From a virus, in the IMG/VR virus record IMGVR_UViG_3300036770_000824, positions 1-28,752 of that record: a stretch of DNA of 28,752 nucleotides. One strand, given 5' to 3'. The position numbers were made by a program, and so were the translations under genes. Below the pieces are notes generated by a model. It did not search any database, was not told the DNA's origin, and saw only the letters and a program-made list of their open reading frames with translations. Of the stretch, positions 1-5,895 are shown in pieces; position 1 is the first letter of the stretch; each line of letters starts with the position of its first letter.

Positions 1-69
1 TACAGATTGCAGGATGTACTTGATTACGAGGCCGAATGCACAGTGGAAACAGAGCGGAGGAAAAAATGA
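1..69 (+). CDS. C-terminal end of an upstream phage gene (partial)
   Basis: Frame 1 is open from the first base for 22 codons (start YRLQDVLDYEAE, end ETERRKK) and stops with TGA at 67-69. The next gene starts with ATG at 66, giving the ATGA overlap used throughout this block. The last codons (CGG AGG AAA AAA) supply the ribosome-binding site of that gene. Too little remains to assign a function; the charged tail and the stop-start overlap are the only evidence that it is real. Confidence 0.6.
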   Translation, partial: YRLQDVLDYEAECTVETERRKK

Positions 70-188
70 GCAGAGAAGCCATTGAAGAAGCGATAGAAGT
101 GCTAGAGGATGCAAGCGCAGAGATGCTGATGGAAACAGGCGATAAAAATTACTACATCGAAGCCATTGCCGTTTTACGCCAAGCACTT
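66..188 (+). repeat. Dispersed direct repeat, copy 1 (N-terminal module)
   Basis: These 123 bases match 1346-1468 with about 13 mismatches by eye, most of them at third codon positions. The spacing between copies is 1280 bases. The repeat encodes the 41-residue N-terminal module of both proteins. Confidence 0.85.
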
Positions 189-467
189 GTCGATGCCGAC
201 GACACATCACAAGAACGTGTTGATGAAATCGTAAAAGATGAACATGAGCCGGTGGCGTGGGCCAATTCATTCGACCTGCAAAACTTTGACATGAAAGTGC
301 GGACAGGTCCTGACCTGCACCACACAGTGCCTCTCTACACCGCACCACCAAAGCAATGGGTCAGTCTGACGGATGAGGAGATCAGCGCAGTGGATTGGAA
401 ACCTAACGAGACTTTGCATGACTATGCAAGGCATATAGAACTTAAATTAAGAGGTAAAAACACATGA
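66..467 (+). CDS. Small modular phage protein, paralogue of the gene at 1346
   Basis: 133 residues of unknown function. ATG at 66 is chosen over the in-frame ATG at 36 because CGGAGG lies just before it and it overlaps the previous stop as ATGA. Modules in order: an acidic helical N-terminus (REAIEEAIEVL, residues 2-41), an EPVAW motif near residue 61, and PLYTAPPKQWV followed by LTDEEI near residues 88-105. It ends in a basic tail (LKLRGKN). The N-terminal module is about 89% identical in DNA to 1346-1468. The EPVAW, PLYTAPP and WVxLTD motifs recur, to my knowledge, in small hypothetical proteins of proteobacterial phages. It is cotranscribed and translationally coupled with the following genes; a role in early host takeover is only a guess. 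Confidence 0.8.
   Translation: MSREAIEEAIEVLEDASAEMLMETGDKNYYIEAIAVLRQALVDADDTSQERVDEIVKDEHEPVAWANSFDLQNFDMKVRTGPDLHHTVPLYTAPPKQWVSLTDEEISAVDWKPNETLHDYARHIELKLRGKNT
333..361 (+). repeat. Exact 29-base repeat, copy 1 (LYTAPPKQWV module)
   Basis: Identical to 1580-1608. It encodes LYTAPPKQWV in both genes. Its distance from the N-terminal repeat is 267 bases here and 234 bases in the second copy, so the segments between the repeats differ. Confidence 0.85.
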
Positions 468-805
468 GCCAGCAGGATTCTTTATGTCCAAAGTGTGGGC
501 TAATCTCGTGGAGCGGTCATCGCTGTGCGGCAATTCTTGAAGGAGAAGAACACATGAGCACAGAACCCGAAGCCTTGCGGCTGGCTGATGCGCTGGACGC
601 TGAGTTTGTGCAAGGACGAATAAGCAATAGCACGGGCAGGGAATCAGCCGTCGAACTGCGCCGATTGCATGAGGTCAATCAGGATCTGCTGAAGGCACTC
701 AACACGATCCTCAACATATGCTTGATAGATAACGGGCACTGGGCCAAGACGATAGAACGCGAGGCTCATGAAGCCATCGCCAAGGCGATTGGGGGTAGGG
801 CATGA
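464..805 (+). CDS. Small phage protein with Cys/His knuckle and possible internal start
   Basis: 113 residues from the ATG at 464, which overlaps the previous stop as ATGA. The first 30 residues contain CPKCG followed by GHRC (Cys8, Cys11, His19, Cys21), spaced like a small zinc knuckle. A second in-frame ATG at 554 is preceded by AAGGAGAAGAA and would give an 84-residue protein (MSTEPEALRLADALDAEF). That is a typical beginning for small phage proteins. Both starts look usable, so one reading frame may give two products, or two formerly separate genes may have fused. The 3' end overlaps the next gene by four bases. Function unknown. Confidence 0.75.
   Translation: MSQQDSLCPKCGLISWSGHRCAAILEGEEHMSTEPEALRLADALDAEFVQGRISNSTGRESAVELRRLHEVNQDLLKALNTILNICLIDNGHWAKTIEREAHEAIAKAIGGRA
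540..550 (+). promoter_or_regulatory. Strong internal Shine-Dalgarno for a start at 554
   Basis: AAGGAGAAGAA lies three bases before the in-frame ATG at 554. The same element precedes the genes at 1346, 1725 and (with one change) 2206. It suggests that the shorter 554-805 product is made. Confidence 0.6.
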
Positions 806-1353
806 GTGAAAACAAAAACGCAAAGACACCTGCGGACGGGCCTGCGGCAAACAGAGCAATGACGCTAGAGGAAGTGCAACAGTGGATTACCACCACATGG
901 ATAAGGTGTCAGGACGAAGTTTGGCGGCAGCTACCAACACCCAAAAAAGTTTCAAAAGATGATCAAGAGCCGGTGGCGTGGATGCACAACGTTATTGAAG
1001 GTAATGTCATCACGCACATGCCCGCAGACATTGGCCGTCATCCTGAGCGATGGACTGCGCTTTACAAAGACCCTACGCCGTGCAAAACATGCGAGTCACT
1101 TGCTATGGCAGTAATGAACGATCAGACATACCACGAAAAAGTAATTGCAAAGCGTAAGTGGGTTGGGCTGACGGATCAGGAAGTAATGGTCGCTGCATAT
1201 CAAGCAGGATTTGACATTCATGAGGATTACGAAAACGAGGACGACCCAGAAGCAATGCACTGGTGGACACCTGATGGTGAGGCTTGTGACGATTCTTTGC
1301 TGAAACTGCGTGACCTTATCGAAGCCAAGCTCAAGGAGAAGAATCATGGATAG
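802..1353 (+). CDS. Modular phage hypothetical protein with EPVAW and WVGLTD motifs
   Basis: 183 residues, function unknown. It starts at an ATGA overlap with the previous gene, preceded by the purine-rich GGGGGTAGGG. It has an N-terminal lead with MTLEEVQQW near residue 20, then DDQEPVAWM near residue 55 (15 bases at 967-981 are identical to 246-260). Next come a degenerate ALYKDP segment, KTCESLAMAV near residue 98, KWVGLTDQEV near residue 118 and a C-terminal IEAKLKEKNHG. The order of modules matches its neighbours, but the N-terminal repeat is missing and an acidic segment (DYENEDDPEA) is added. The last codons contain the ribosome-binding site of the gene at 1346. Confidence 0.8.
   Translation: MSENKNAKTPADGPAANRAMTLEEVQQWITTTWIRCQDEVWRQLPTPKKVSKDDQEPVAWMHNVIEGNVITHMPADIGRHPERWTALYKDPTPCKTCESLAMAVMNDQTYHEKVIAKRKWVGLTDQEVMVAAYQAGFDIHEDYENEDDPEAMHWWTPDGEACDDSLLKLRDLIEAKLKEKNHG
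1333..1343 (+). promoter_or_regulatory. Shine-Dalgarno embedded in the KEKN codons
   Basis: AAGGAGAAGAA encodes Lys-Glu-Lys-Asn at the end of the upstream protein and lies two bases before the ATG at 1346. It decides the start of the downstream gene in favour of 1346 over the in-frame ATG at 1310. Confidence 0.7.
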
Positions 1354-1468
1354 AGAAGCTATTGAAGAAGCGATAGAGGTGCTGGAGGATGCAAGCGCAG
1401 AGATGTTGACGGAAACAGGCGATGAAAATTACTACGTCGAAGCCATCGCCGTTTTGCGCCAAGCACTA
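1346..1468 (+). repeat. Dispersed direct repeat, copy 2 (N-terminal module)
   Basis: Partner of 66-188, about 89% identical by hand count with mostly silent differences. This implies duplication or recombination followed by selection on the protein. Confidence 0.85.
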
Positions 1469-1732
1469 GAGACAGAGCAAGAGCCTGTGGCGTTTATTAA
1501 TGTGGAAAAGCAAAAACTTGAGTGGGCCAAGCTTACATCGTGGCATACGCCAACAATAGTAAACCTGCCAAAGATTCCACTCTACACCGCACCACCAAAG
1601 CAATGGGTTGGGCTGACTGATGATGAGATAGCGCAGTTGATGTTTAAGTGCGATGTGATTGTTACAGGCCCGACGCAGTTTGATTTTGCTCGTGAGATTG
1701 AATCTAAGCTGAAGGAGAAGAACGGTGGATAG
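1346..1732 (+). CDS. Small modular phage protein, paralogue of the gene at 66
   Basis: 128 residues, function unknown. The start is set by AAGGAGAAGAA two bases upstream, and the gene overlaps the previous one by eight bases. Residues 2-41 repeat the N-terminal module of the gene at 66. They are followed by EQEPVAF, a divergent middle segment, LYTAPPKQWVGLTDDEI and a C-terminal IESKLKEKNGG. The second half is closer to the tail of the gene at 802 than to that of the gene at 66, so the array looks shuffled rather than simply duplicated. Confidence 0.8.
   Translation: MDREAIEEAIEVLEDASAEMLTETGDENYYVEAIAVLRQALETEQEPVAFINVEKQKLEWAKLTSWHTPTIVNLPKIPLYTAPPKQWVGLTDDEIAQLMFKCDVIVTGPTQFDFAREIESKLKEKNGG
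1580..1608 (+). repeat. Exact 29-base repeat, copy 2 (LYTAPPKQWV module)
   Basis: Identical to 333-361, and the longest exact match I found between the two paralogous genes. Confidence 0.85.
1712..1722 (+). promoter_or_regulatory. Shine-Dalgarno embedded in the KEKN codons
   Basis: AAGGAGAAGAA encodes Lys-Glu-Lys-Asn of the upstream protein and lies two bases before the GTG at 1725. It supports a GTG start for the downstream gene. Confidence 0.65.
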
Positions 1733-1958
1733 AGACGACATTATCAAGATGGCGAAAGAGGCTGGAATCGAGTTTTACCCGTCACCAACAAACGATGTGC
1801 GGTTCTGCTTATTTAAGAACCTTGAACGCTTCGCCGCACTTGTTGCTGCTGCCGAGCGTGAGGCGTGTGCCCAAGTTGTTGAAGCAATAGATCGCAATGG
1901 TGCTTGGGTTACGAAAGCAGAAGCTGCTGCCGCCATACGAGCAAGGAGTAAGCCATGA
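1725..1958 (+). CDS. Small phage hypothetical protein (GTG start)
   Basis: 77 residues beginning with GTG and overlapping the previous gene by eight bases. The N-terminus (MDRDDIIKMAKEAG) and the phrase AAAEREACAQVVEAI are, from memory, common in small hypothetical proteins of beta- and gammaproteobacterial phages. The protein looks all-helical and ends in a basic tail (RARSKP). No catalytic motif is visible and the function is unknown. The next gene begins at a four-base ATGA overlap and is preceded by AAGGAG. Confidence 0.75.
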   Translation: MDRDDIIKMAKEAGIEFYPSPTNDVRFCLFKNLERFAALVAAAEREACAQVVEAIDRNGAWVTKAEAAAAIRARSKP

Positions 1959-2209
1959 GTGGTGATCACAACAAGTATCAAAAAGCTAAAGGTAGTAGAA
2001 AAGGGTTGTTTGATGACGTACCCATTAGTAATCCTGACAGAGACAAAGCTTGGGAAGCATTCATCAAGCGAAGAGATGTCAAGGCCATGATGAAAGGCAA
2101 AGAAGATTTCAAGTTCCCGGTCGATGGGTCATACGAGCTGTGGTGTATCTGTTGGGAAAAGGCTTGGCTCAAAGGGTTCCAAGCAGGGTGGAAGGAGAAG
2201 GACAAATGA
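1955..2209 (+). CDS. Small basic/acidic phage hypothetical protein
   Basis: 84 residues, unknown function. It starts at ATGA overlapping the previous stop, with AAGGAG a few bases upstream. It begins with a lysine-rich segment (KYQKAKGSRKG). Later it has DKAWEAFIKRRD and YELWCICWEKAWLKGFQAGW near residues 60-80, a Trp-rich stretch resembling the C-terminal WxxGW-type ends of other small phage proteins. The final WKEKDK codons carry the AAGGAGAAGGA element used by the next gene. Confidence 0.7.
   Translation: MSGDHNKYQKAKGSRKGLFDDVPISNPDRDKAWEAFIKRRDVKAMMKGKEDFKFPVDGSYELWCICWEKAWLKGFQAGWKEKDK
2192..2202 (+). promoter_or_regulatory. Shine-Dalgarno embedded in the KEKD codons
   Basis: AAGGAGAAGGA encodes Lys-Glu-Lys-Asp of the upstream protein and lies three bases before the ATG at 2206. 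It rules out the longer in-frame start at 2050, which would overlap the previous gene by 160 bases. Confidence 0.7.
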
Positions 2210-2403
2210 ACCCTGATACAAAAGTTATTGTTAAAGCTACGGGGGAAGTGGGGTACGTGGTTAGAGAAGACGGTGACTTTTATTACCTACGGATACCCCA
2301 AGAGACTTGGCCGTTTCCTGTATACGCATACGTTAACAAGAAAGCAGTTAAGCGAGCTAAAATAAAGAAGGAACCTACAGATATCGAAGAAGCACCTTTT
2401 TAG
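2206..2403 (+). CDS. Small phage protein, possible beta-barrel fold
   Basis: 65 residues starting at an ATGA overlap with a strong ribosome-binding site. The alternating pattern (TKVIVKATGEVGYVV, then FYYLRIPQ and PVYAYVNKK) suggests a small beta-barrel such as an SH3-like or KOW-like fold. The end is basic, then acidic (AKIKKEPTDIEEAPF). I do not recognise a specific family. It is the last gene of the tightly overlapping run; the next gene follows after nine bases. Confidence 0.7.
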   Translation: MNPDTKVIVKATGEVGYVVREDGDFYYLRIPQETWPFPVYAYVNKKAVKRAKIKKEPTDIEEAPF

Positions 2404-2412
2404 GAGTCTGCC

Positions 2413-2721
2413 ATGCCCTACGTTAACAAGCCCCGCCCCTACAAGAAAGAGTATGAACAGTACGATGGTACTGAGGCAGTCAAAAAGAAACGTGCCGAGC
2501 GCAACCGTGCTAGGGCGATTATGATGAAGAAGGGTCTAGCGCATAAGGGTGATGGCAAGGATGTGCATCACAAGAAAGCGTTGTCAAACGGTGGATCGTC
2601 CAAGGACGGCTTAGCTGTAGTTAGCGCAGCAAGCAATAGATCATTTGACCGCGATGCCAAACATAAGCTGATATCCGAAGTCAGCCCACGGGAACGGAAG
2701 AATCGTGCAAATAGTAAATGA
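2413..2721 (+). CDS. Small HNH-like phage protein
   Basis: 102 residues, very basic, with TAGGAG upstream of the ATG. After a Lys/Arg-rich N-terminus it contains DGKDVHHKKALSNGG (residues 47-61) and VVSAASNRSF (69-78). This matches the layout of short phage HNH-type nucleases (D-hHH-x-L-x-GG then NRS). Phage HNH proteins nick or cut DNA, often alongside packaging or recombination. The second-half Asn/His of a canonical HNH is not obvious, so it may be a degenerate or DNA-binding-only member. It overlaps the helicase gene by 17 bases. Confidence 0.7.
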   Translation: MPYVNKPRPYKKEYEQYDGTEAVKKKRAERNRARAIMMKKGLAHKGDGKDVHHKKALSNGGSSKDGLAVVSAASNRSFDRDAKHKLISEVSPRERKNRANSK

Positions 2722-4255
2722 CGAGCTGCTACTCGTAAAAACACAATACCCTAGCAGGATAAAAGAAACTATTAAAGGCAGTCAGGTCGTAGCGCAGCAA
2801 GGTGACATTTACGAAGTGGCTGTGAACTGGGACTTAGCCGAAGCCCAAGCACTACGCCGACTGAATATTAAGAATGTGCCTTCGCCTATTGTCAGGGACT
2901 ATGAATGGCCTGGGATATATAAGCCGATGGATCATCAGCGGACCACGGCATCCTTCCTGACACTGCATAAACGCGCCTTCTGCTTCAACGAGCAGGGCAC
3001 AGGTAAGACGGCATCAGCGATCTGGGCGTCGGACTATCTGTTAACCATCGGAGCCATCAAGCGCGTGCTTGTGATATGCCCTCTGTCGATTATGCAGTCG
3101 GCGTGGCAAGCGGACTTGTTTAAGTTTGCTGTTCACCGGACAGTTAGTGTGGCGCACGGCACCGCAGACAAGCGCAAAGAAATCATCAAAGGCAAATCCG
3201 ACTACGTCATTATTAACTTTGATGGGGTACATATAGTACGAGAAGACATCAGAAATAATTTTGACCTCATCATCATTGATGAAGCGAATGCTTACAAGAA
3301 CAGTCGTACGGTACGGTTCAAAACCATGCGTAACCTACTCAACGAACGCACTTGGTTGTGGATGATGACTGGCACCCCCGCCGCTCAATCGCCTATCGAT
3401 GCTTTCGGCTTAGCAAAGCTGTGTGTACCAGACAGAGCGCCACTGCTATTCACTGAATATCGGGATAGCGTGATGTATCAAGTAACTCGATTTAAGTGGG
3501 CGCCTAAGCCGTCTGCCATAGATACGGTGCACAAGATACTTCAACCAGCGATACGATTTTCCAAGGCCGAGTGTCTTGACCTGCCAGAGGTTACAAACGT
3601 TTCGCGGTACGCTCCGATGACTGCTCAGCAGTCTAAATACTATAAGCAGATCAAGAAAGATTTTGTTATGCAAGCAGTGGGAGAAGATGTAACGGCAGTA
3701 AATGCCGCTGCGAATCTCACTAAGCTTCTACAGATCGCATGCGGTGCCGTCTACACCGACAGTGGTAATGTTATAGAGTTCGATGCGTCTGATCGGATTG
3801 ACGCAGTCACCGAAGTTATCGATGAAGCTACCAACAAGGTGCTTATCTTTGCGCCATTCACGCATGCGTTGAGGCTAATTAAAGATAAACTAACCAAGCA
3901 TGGCGTCACGTCGGAAATCATCGACGGCAGTGTGTCTGTCAACAAGCGCACTGCGATCTTTCAGCAGTTCCAAGAAACCCAAGATCCTAAAGTTCTTATC
4001 ATCCAACCGCAAGCTGCGGCGCACGGCGTGACGCTCACTGCGGCTAACGTGGTAATCTGGTATGCACCCGTAACATCCATCGAGTCATACCTCCAAGCTA
4101 ACGCCCGTGTGCACCGACAAGGTCAGAAGAATCCAGTAACAGTTGTGCATATCGAGGGCAGTCCGGTAGAGTCTAAGCTTTATCAGATGCTGATAAGCAA
4201 GCTTGACTTTCACACAAAAATAATTGATTTGTACAAACAAGAGATCAATACTTGA
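2705..4255 (+). CDS. SNF2-type DEAD-like superfamily 2 helicase
   Basis: 516 residues with a GTG start inside the preceding gene; the next Met is at residue 75, inside the first helicase motifs. All core SF2/SNF2 motifs are visible: MDHQRT Q-like motif (75-80), Walker A EQGTGKT (96-102), VICPLSI Ia (123-129), DEAN motif II (192-195, with Asn in place of the usual His), MMTGTPA III (220-226), FAPF start of the second lobe (382-385), the AAAHGVTLT V-like motif (437-445) and QANARVHRQGQ VI (464-474). Such enzymes translocate on dsDNA using ATP. In phages they are thought to act in replication, recombination or transcription remodelling. It lies just upstream of the SSB-like and primase-helicase genes, which fits a replication role. 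Confidence 0.92.
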   Translation: MQIVNDELLLVKTQYPSRIKETIKGSQVVAQQGDIYEVAVNWDLAEAQALRRLNIKNVPSPIVRDYEWPGIYKPMDHQRTTASFLTLHKRAFCFNEQGTGKTASAIWASDYLLTIGAIKRVLVICPLSIMQSAWQADLFKFAVHRTVSVAHGTADKRKEIIKGKSDYVIINFDGVHIVREDIRNNFDLIIIDEANAYKNSRTVRFKTMRNLLNERTWLWMMTGTPAAQSPIDAFGLAKLCVPDRAPLLFTEYRDSVMYQVTRFKWAPKPSAIDTVHKILQPAIRFSKAECLDLPEVTNVSRYAPMTAQQSKYYKQIKKDFVMQAVGEDVTAVNAAANLTKLLQIACGAVYTDSGNVIEFDASDRIDAVTEVIDEATNKVLIFAPFTHALRLIKDKLTKHGVTSEIIDGSVSVNKRTAIFQQFQETQDPKVLIIQPQAAAHGVTLTAANVVIWYAPVTSIESYLQANARVHRQGQKNPVTVVHIEGSPVESKLYQMLISKLDFHTKIIDLYKQEINT

Positions 4256-4280
4256 CACACTTTAGTTTGTTAGGTATATT
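4252..4280 (+). promoter_or_regulatory. Sigma-70-type promoter
   Basis: TTGACA at 4252-4257 is a perfect -35 box. It is separated by exactly 17 bases from TATATT at 4275-4280, five of six matches to the -10 consensus. The -35 box contains the stop codon of the helicase gene. Predicted transcription starts near 4287, giving a leader of about 14 bases that holds only the CGGAGGTG ribosome-binding site of the gene at 4301. This is the best promoter in the window and implies recognition by host RNA polymerase. Confidence 0.85.
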
Positions 4281-4300
4281 TAAATCTCGGAGGTGAAAAC

Positions 4301-4690
4301 ATGGACATATCAGTAGATAAGGTAATTAGTACGTTCTTAAAAATACGTGATGCCAAAAACAAATTAACTAAGGATTACGAAGCACAAGTGTCAGAGCTGG
4401 ATGAGCAGATGAGCGTCCTCAAGTCCAAGCTGCTTGAGGTCTGCAAAGACACGGGAGTTACGACGCTCGGAACCGGAAACGCTGTAGCGTACCGCACTGT
4501 TAAAACCCGCTACTGGACTAACGATTGGTCGCACTTCTACGAGTTCTTGAAAGAGCGCGGCAAGTTGGAGTTATTAGAGAAGCGGATCCATCAAACCAAT
4601 ATGAAGGAGTTCTTAGACGAGCACCCAGATACACGCCCACCAGGATTGAACATAGACTCAGAGTACGAAATTACTATCCGTAAAAAATAG
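4301..4690 (+). CDS. Conserved-looking phage protein with N-terminal coiled coil
   Basis: 129 residues, preceded by a near-ideal ribosome-binding site (CGGAGGTG, six bases before the ATG) and a strong promoter, so it is probably made in quantity. Residues 10-45 have the heptad pattern of a coiled coil (KNKLTKDYEAQVSELDEQM). The remainder includes YRTVKTRYW (residues 64-72), DWSHFYEFLKER and PPGLNIDSEYEITIRKK, which looks like a compact alpha/beta domain. Its position directly before the SSB-like gene suggests replication or nuclease-inhibition work. A Gam-like host-nuclease inhibitor is one possibility, but I do not see enough to claim it. Confidence 0.8.
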   Translation: MDISVDKVISTFLKIRDAKNKLTKDYEAQVSELDEQMSVLKSKLLEVCKDTGVTTLGTGNAVAYRTVKTRYWTNDWSHFYEFLKERGKLELLEKRIHQTNMKEFLDEHPDTRPPGLNIDSEYEITIRKK

Positions 4691-4698
4691 GAACAATT

Positions 4699-5565
4699 AT
4701 GTCTAACGTTACTTTATTTGAACAAACAGTACCCGACTATCTTAAAGAAGTTGAGATGGATGAGATGACGCGCCGCTACGCTGGAGGTAGCGGTGGTAAG
4801 CGTATATCGATCCGTGGTCGTGTATTCCGACTAGTCGTTAACGGTAAAGAAGTTTCCAAAAACGAGAACAATGCCATGAATGTTGTTATCGTGGCAGGCG
4901 GCAAAGATATCGCTCGCTATTTCCATGCTAAGAAATACACGCCAGGGGATACTGCACCGCCCGACTGCTTCTCTAACGATGGTGTAACGCCTGACCAGAC
5001 TGCGTCCGCACCGCAAAGCGATACTTGCGAGAACTGCCCTCAGAACATAAAAGGGTCAGGTGAGGGGCAGTCCCGTGCATGTAGGTTCCAGCAACGGTTA
5101 GCTGTGGTGCTTGCAGAGTATATCGACGGCGATGTGTATGAACTCGCGCTACCGTCTAAGTCCATATTTGGACGCTCGGAGCAACTGGATAAGATGCCAT
5201 TCCAGCAATATGCTAGATACGTTGGCTCGCAAGGACGTAACCTCAACACGCTCGTCACTGAGATGCGGTTTGACACTGATAGCGATACGCCGAAGCTTGT
5301 GTTTAAACCTGTTCGGTATCTGAGCCGCGACGAGTGGGTAGAGGCTAAGAAGCAAGCTGAAAGACCAGAAGCTCGCAACGCGCTGAAGATTATCGTATCT
5401 CCGCAGACTAAGAAAGCTGAGGCACTGCCAGCTCCTGTTGTAGAAGAGGCACCGGAACCAGAACCCGTAAAACGCACCGCCAAGAAAAACGCTGAGCCAG
5501 CTCCTGCTCCAGCGAAGAAAGGCTTTACGGATGTCATTAGTAGTTGGTCTACGGATGATGAGTGA
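4699..5565 (+). CDS. Probable phage ssDNA-binding protein with zinc ribbon
   Basis: 288 residues with AGGAAC before the ATG. The N-terminal two-thirds has strand-rich segments (KRISIRGRVFRLVVNG, residues 34-49) and four cysteines spaced C90-x19-C110-x2-C113-x14-C128 (CENCPQN, then ACRF), a likely zinc site. After residue 235 it becomes an Ala/Pro/Glu/Lys-rich flexible tail ending in SSWSTDDE. The acidic C-terminal tip after a disordered linker is the classic layout of single-stranded DNA-binding proteins that recruit partners through the tip. Its location between helicase and primase genes agrees. The assignment rests on architecture, not a recognised signature. Confidence 0.72.
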   Translation: MSNVTLFEQTVPDYLKEVEMDEMTRRYAGGSGGKRISIRGRVFRLVVNGKEVSKNENNAMNVVIVAGGKDIARYFHAKKYTPGDTAPPDCFSNDGVTPDQTASAPQSDTCENCPQNIKGSGEGQSRACRFQQRLAVVLAEYIDGDVYELALPSKSIFGRSEQLDKMPFQQYARYVGSQGRNLNTLVTEMRFDTDSDTPKLVFKPVRYLSRDEWVEAKKQAERPEARNALKIIVSPQTKKAEALPAPVVEEAPEPEPVKRTAKKNAEPAPAPAKKGFTDVISSWSTDDE

Positions 5566-5801
5566 TGGACGCTCGCGGACATTCGCTGAAACTGGTTGAA
5601 GCTATCCGAAGGGGGGACCCTTCGGACCCTGTTATTAAGCTAGGGAAGTATTGCATAGAGCATCAAGTACCTGTTAGTGACGTTGCAAAATATTTTGGCG
5701 TGTCCAAGCTCACCATCTATAACTGGTTTTTCGGTAAGATGAAGCCCAGACCTAAAAATATTGAGGTTCTGTACGACACTCTGAGGCGACTAGATCTATA
5801 A
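5565..5801 (+). CDS. Small helix-turn-helix DNA-binding protein
   Basis: 78 residues from the ATG at 5565, which shares one base with the previous stop; an adjacent GTG at 5562 is the alternative. Residues 35-57 (VSDVAKYFGVSKLTIYNWFFG) form a helix-turn-helix of the Cro/MerR-like kind, with the recognition helix around SKLTIYNWFF. The rest is a short basic support (KMKPRPKNIEVLYDTLRRL). It may regulate phage transcription, possibly from the nearby sites at 5773-5802 or 4252-4280, but no operator could be identified. The size is typical of small phage regulators. Confidence 0.8.
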   Translation: MDARGHSLKLVEAIRRGDPSDPVIKLGKYCIEHQVPVSDVAKYFGVSKLTIYNWFFGKMKPRPKNIEVLYDTLRRLDL

Positions 5802-5802
5802 A
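5773..5802 (+). promoter_or_regulatory. Possible promoter for the primase-helicase leader
   Basis: ACGACA (5773-5778, four of six -35 matches), an 18-base spacer and TATAAA (5797-5802, five of six -10 matches). It overlaps the 3' end of the helix-turn-helix gene. The expected start, near 5809, coincides with the first base of the folded element at 5809-5863. Confidence 0.4.
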
Positions 5803-5808
5803 AGCTAC

Positions 5809-5863
5809 GGGGCGTCTAGCTCGACGGAGTGAAAGAGGGCATGCCGCAGCTCTTTGACGCCCC
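5809..5863 (+). ncRNA. Candidate three-way-junction RNA / structured 5' leader
   Basis: The 94-base gap 5802-5895 holds a compact fold. P1 is an exact 8-bp stem, GGGGCGTC (5809-5816) with GACGCCCC (5856-5863). Inside it, P3 is an exact 6-bp stem, AAAGAG (5832-5837) with CTCTTT (5850-5855), directly stacked on P1. A small P2 hairpin (CTC/GAG, 5820-5822 with 5827-5829, loop GACG) fills the other arm. There is no T-run after P1, so it is not a simple terminator. I compared it from memory with hammerhead and glnA-type motifs and found no match. It may be a leader that controls the primase-helicase or a small RNA. Confidence 0.4.
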
Positions 5864-5895
5864 CATTTACATCGCGGCAGGTCTAGGAGCGGCTT

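Noticed and set aside
5040-5582. A 180-codon minus-strand frame opposite the SSB-like gene
   Set aside because: It is Ser/Ala-rich shadow of a gene with a clear zinc site and acidic tail on the plus strand, with no neighbouring minus-strand gene to support it.
5809-5863. Rho-independent terminator of the helix-turn-helix gene
   Set aside because: The GC-rich outer stem encloses about 39 bases and is not followed by a T-run, so it was classed as a structured element instead.
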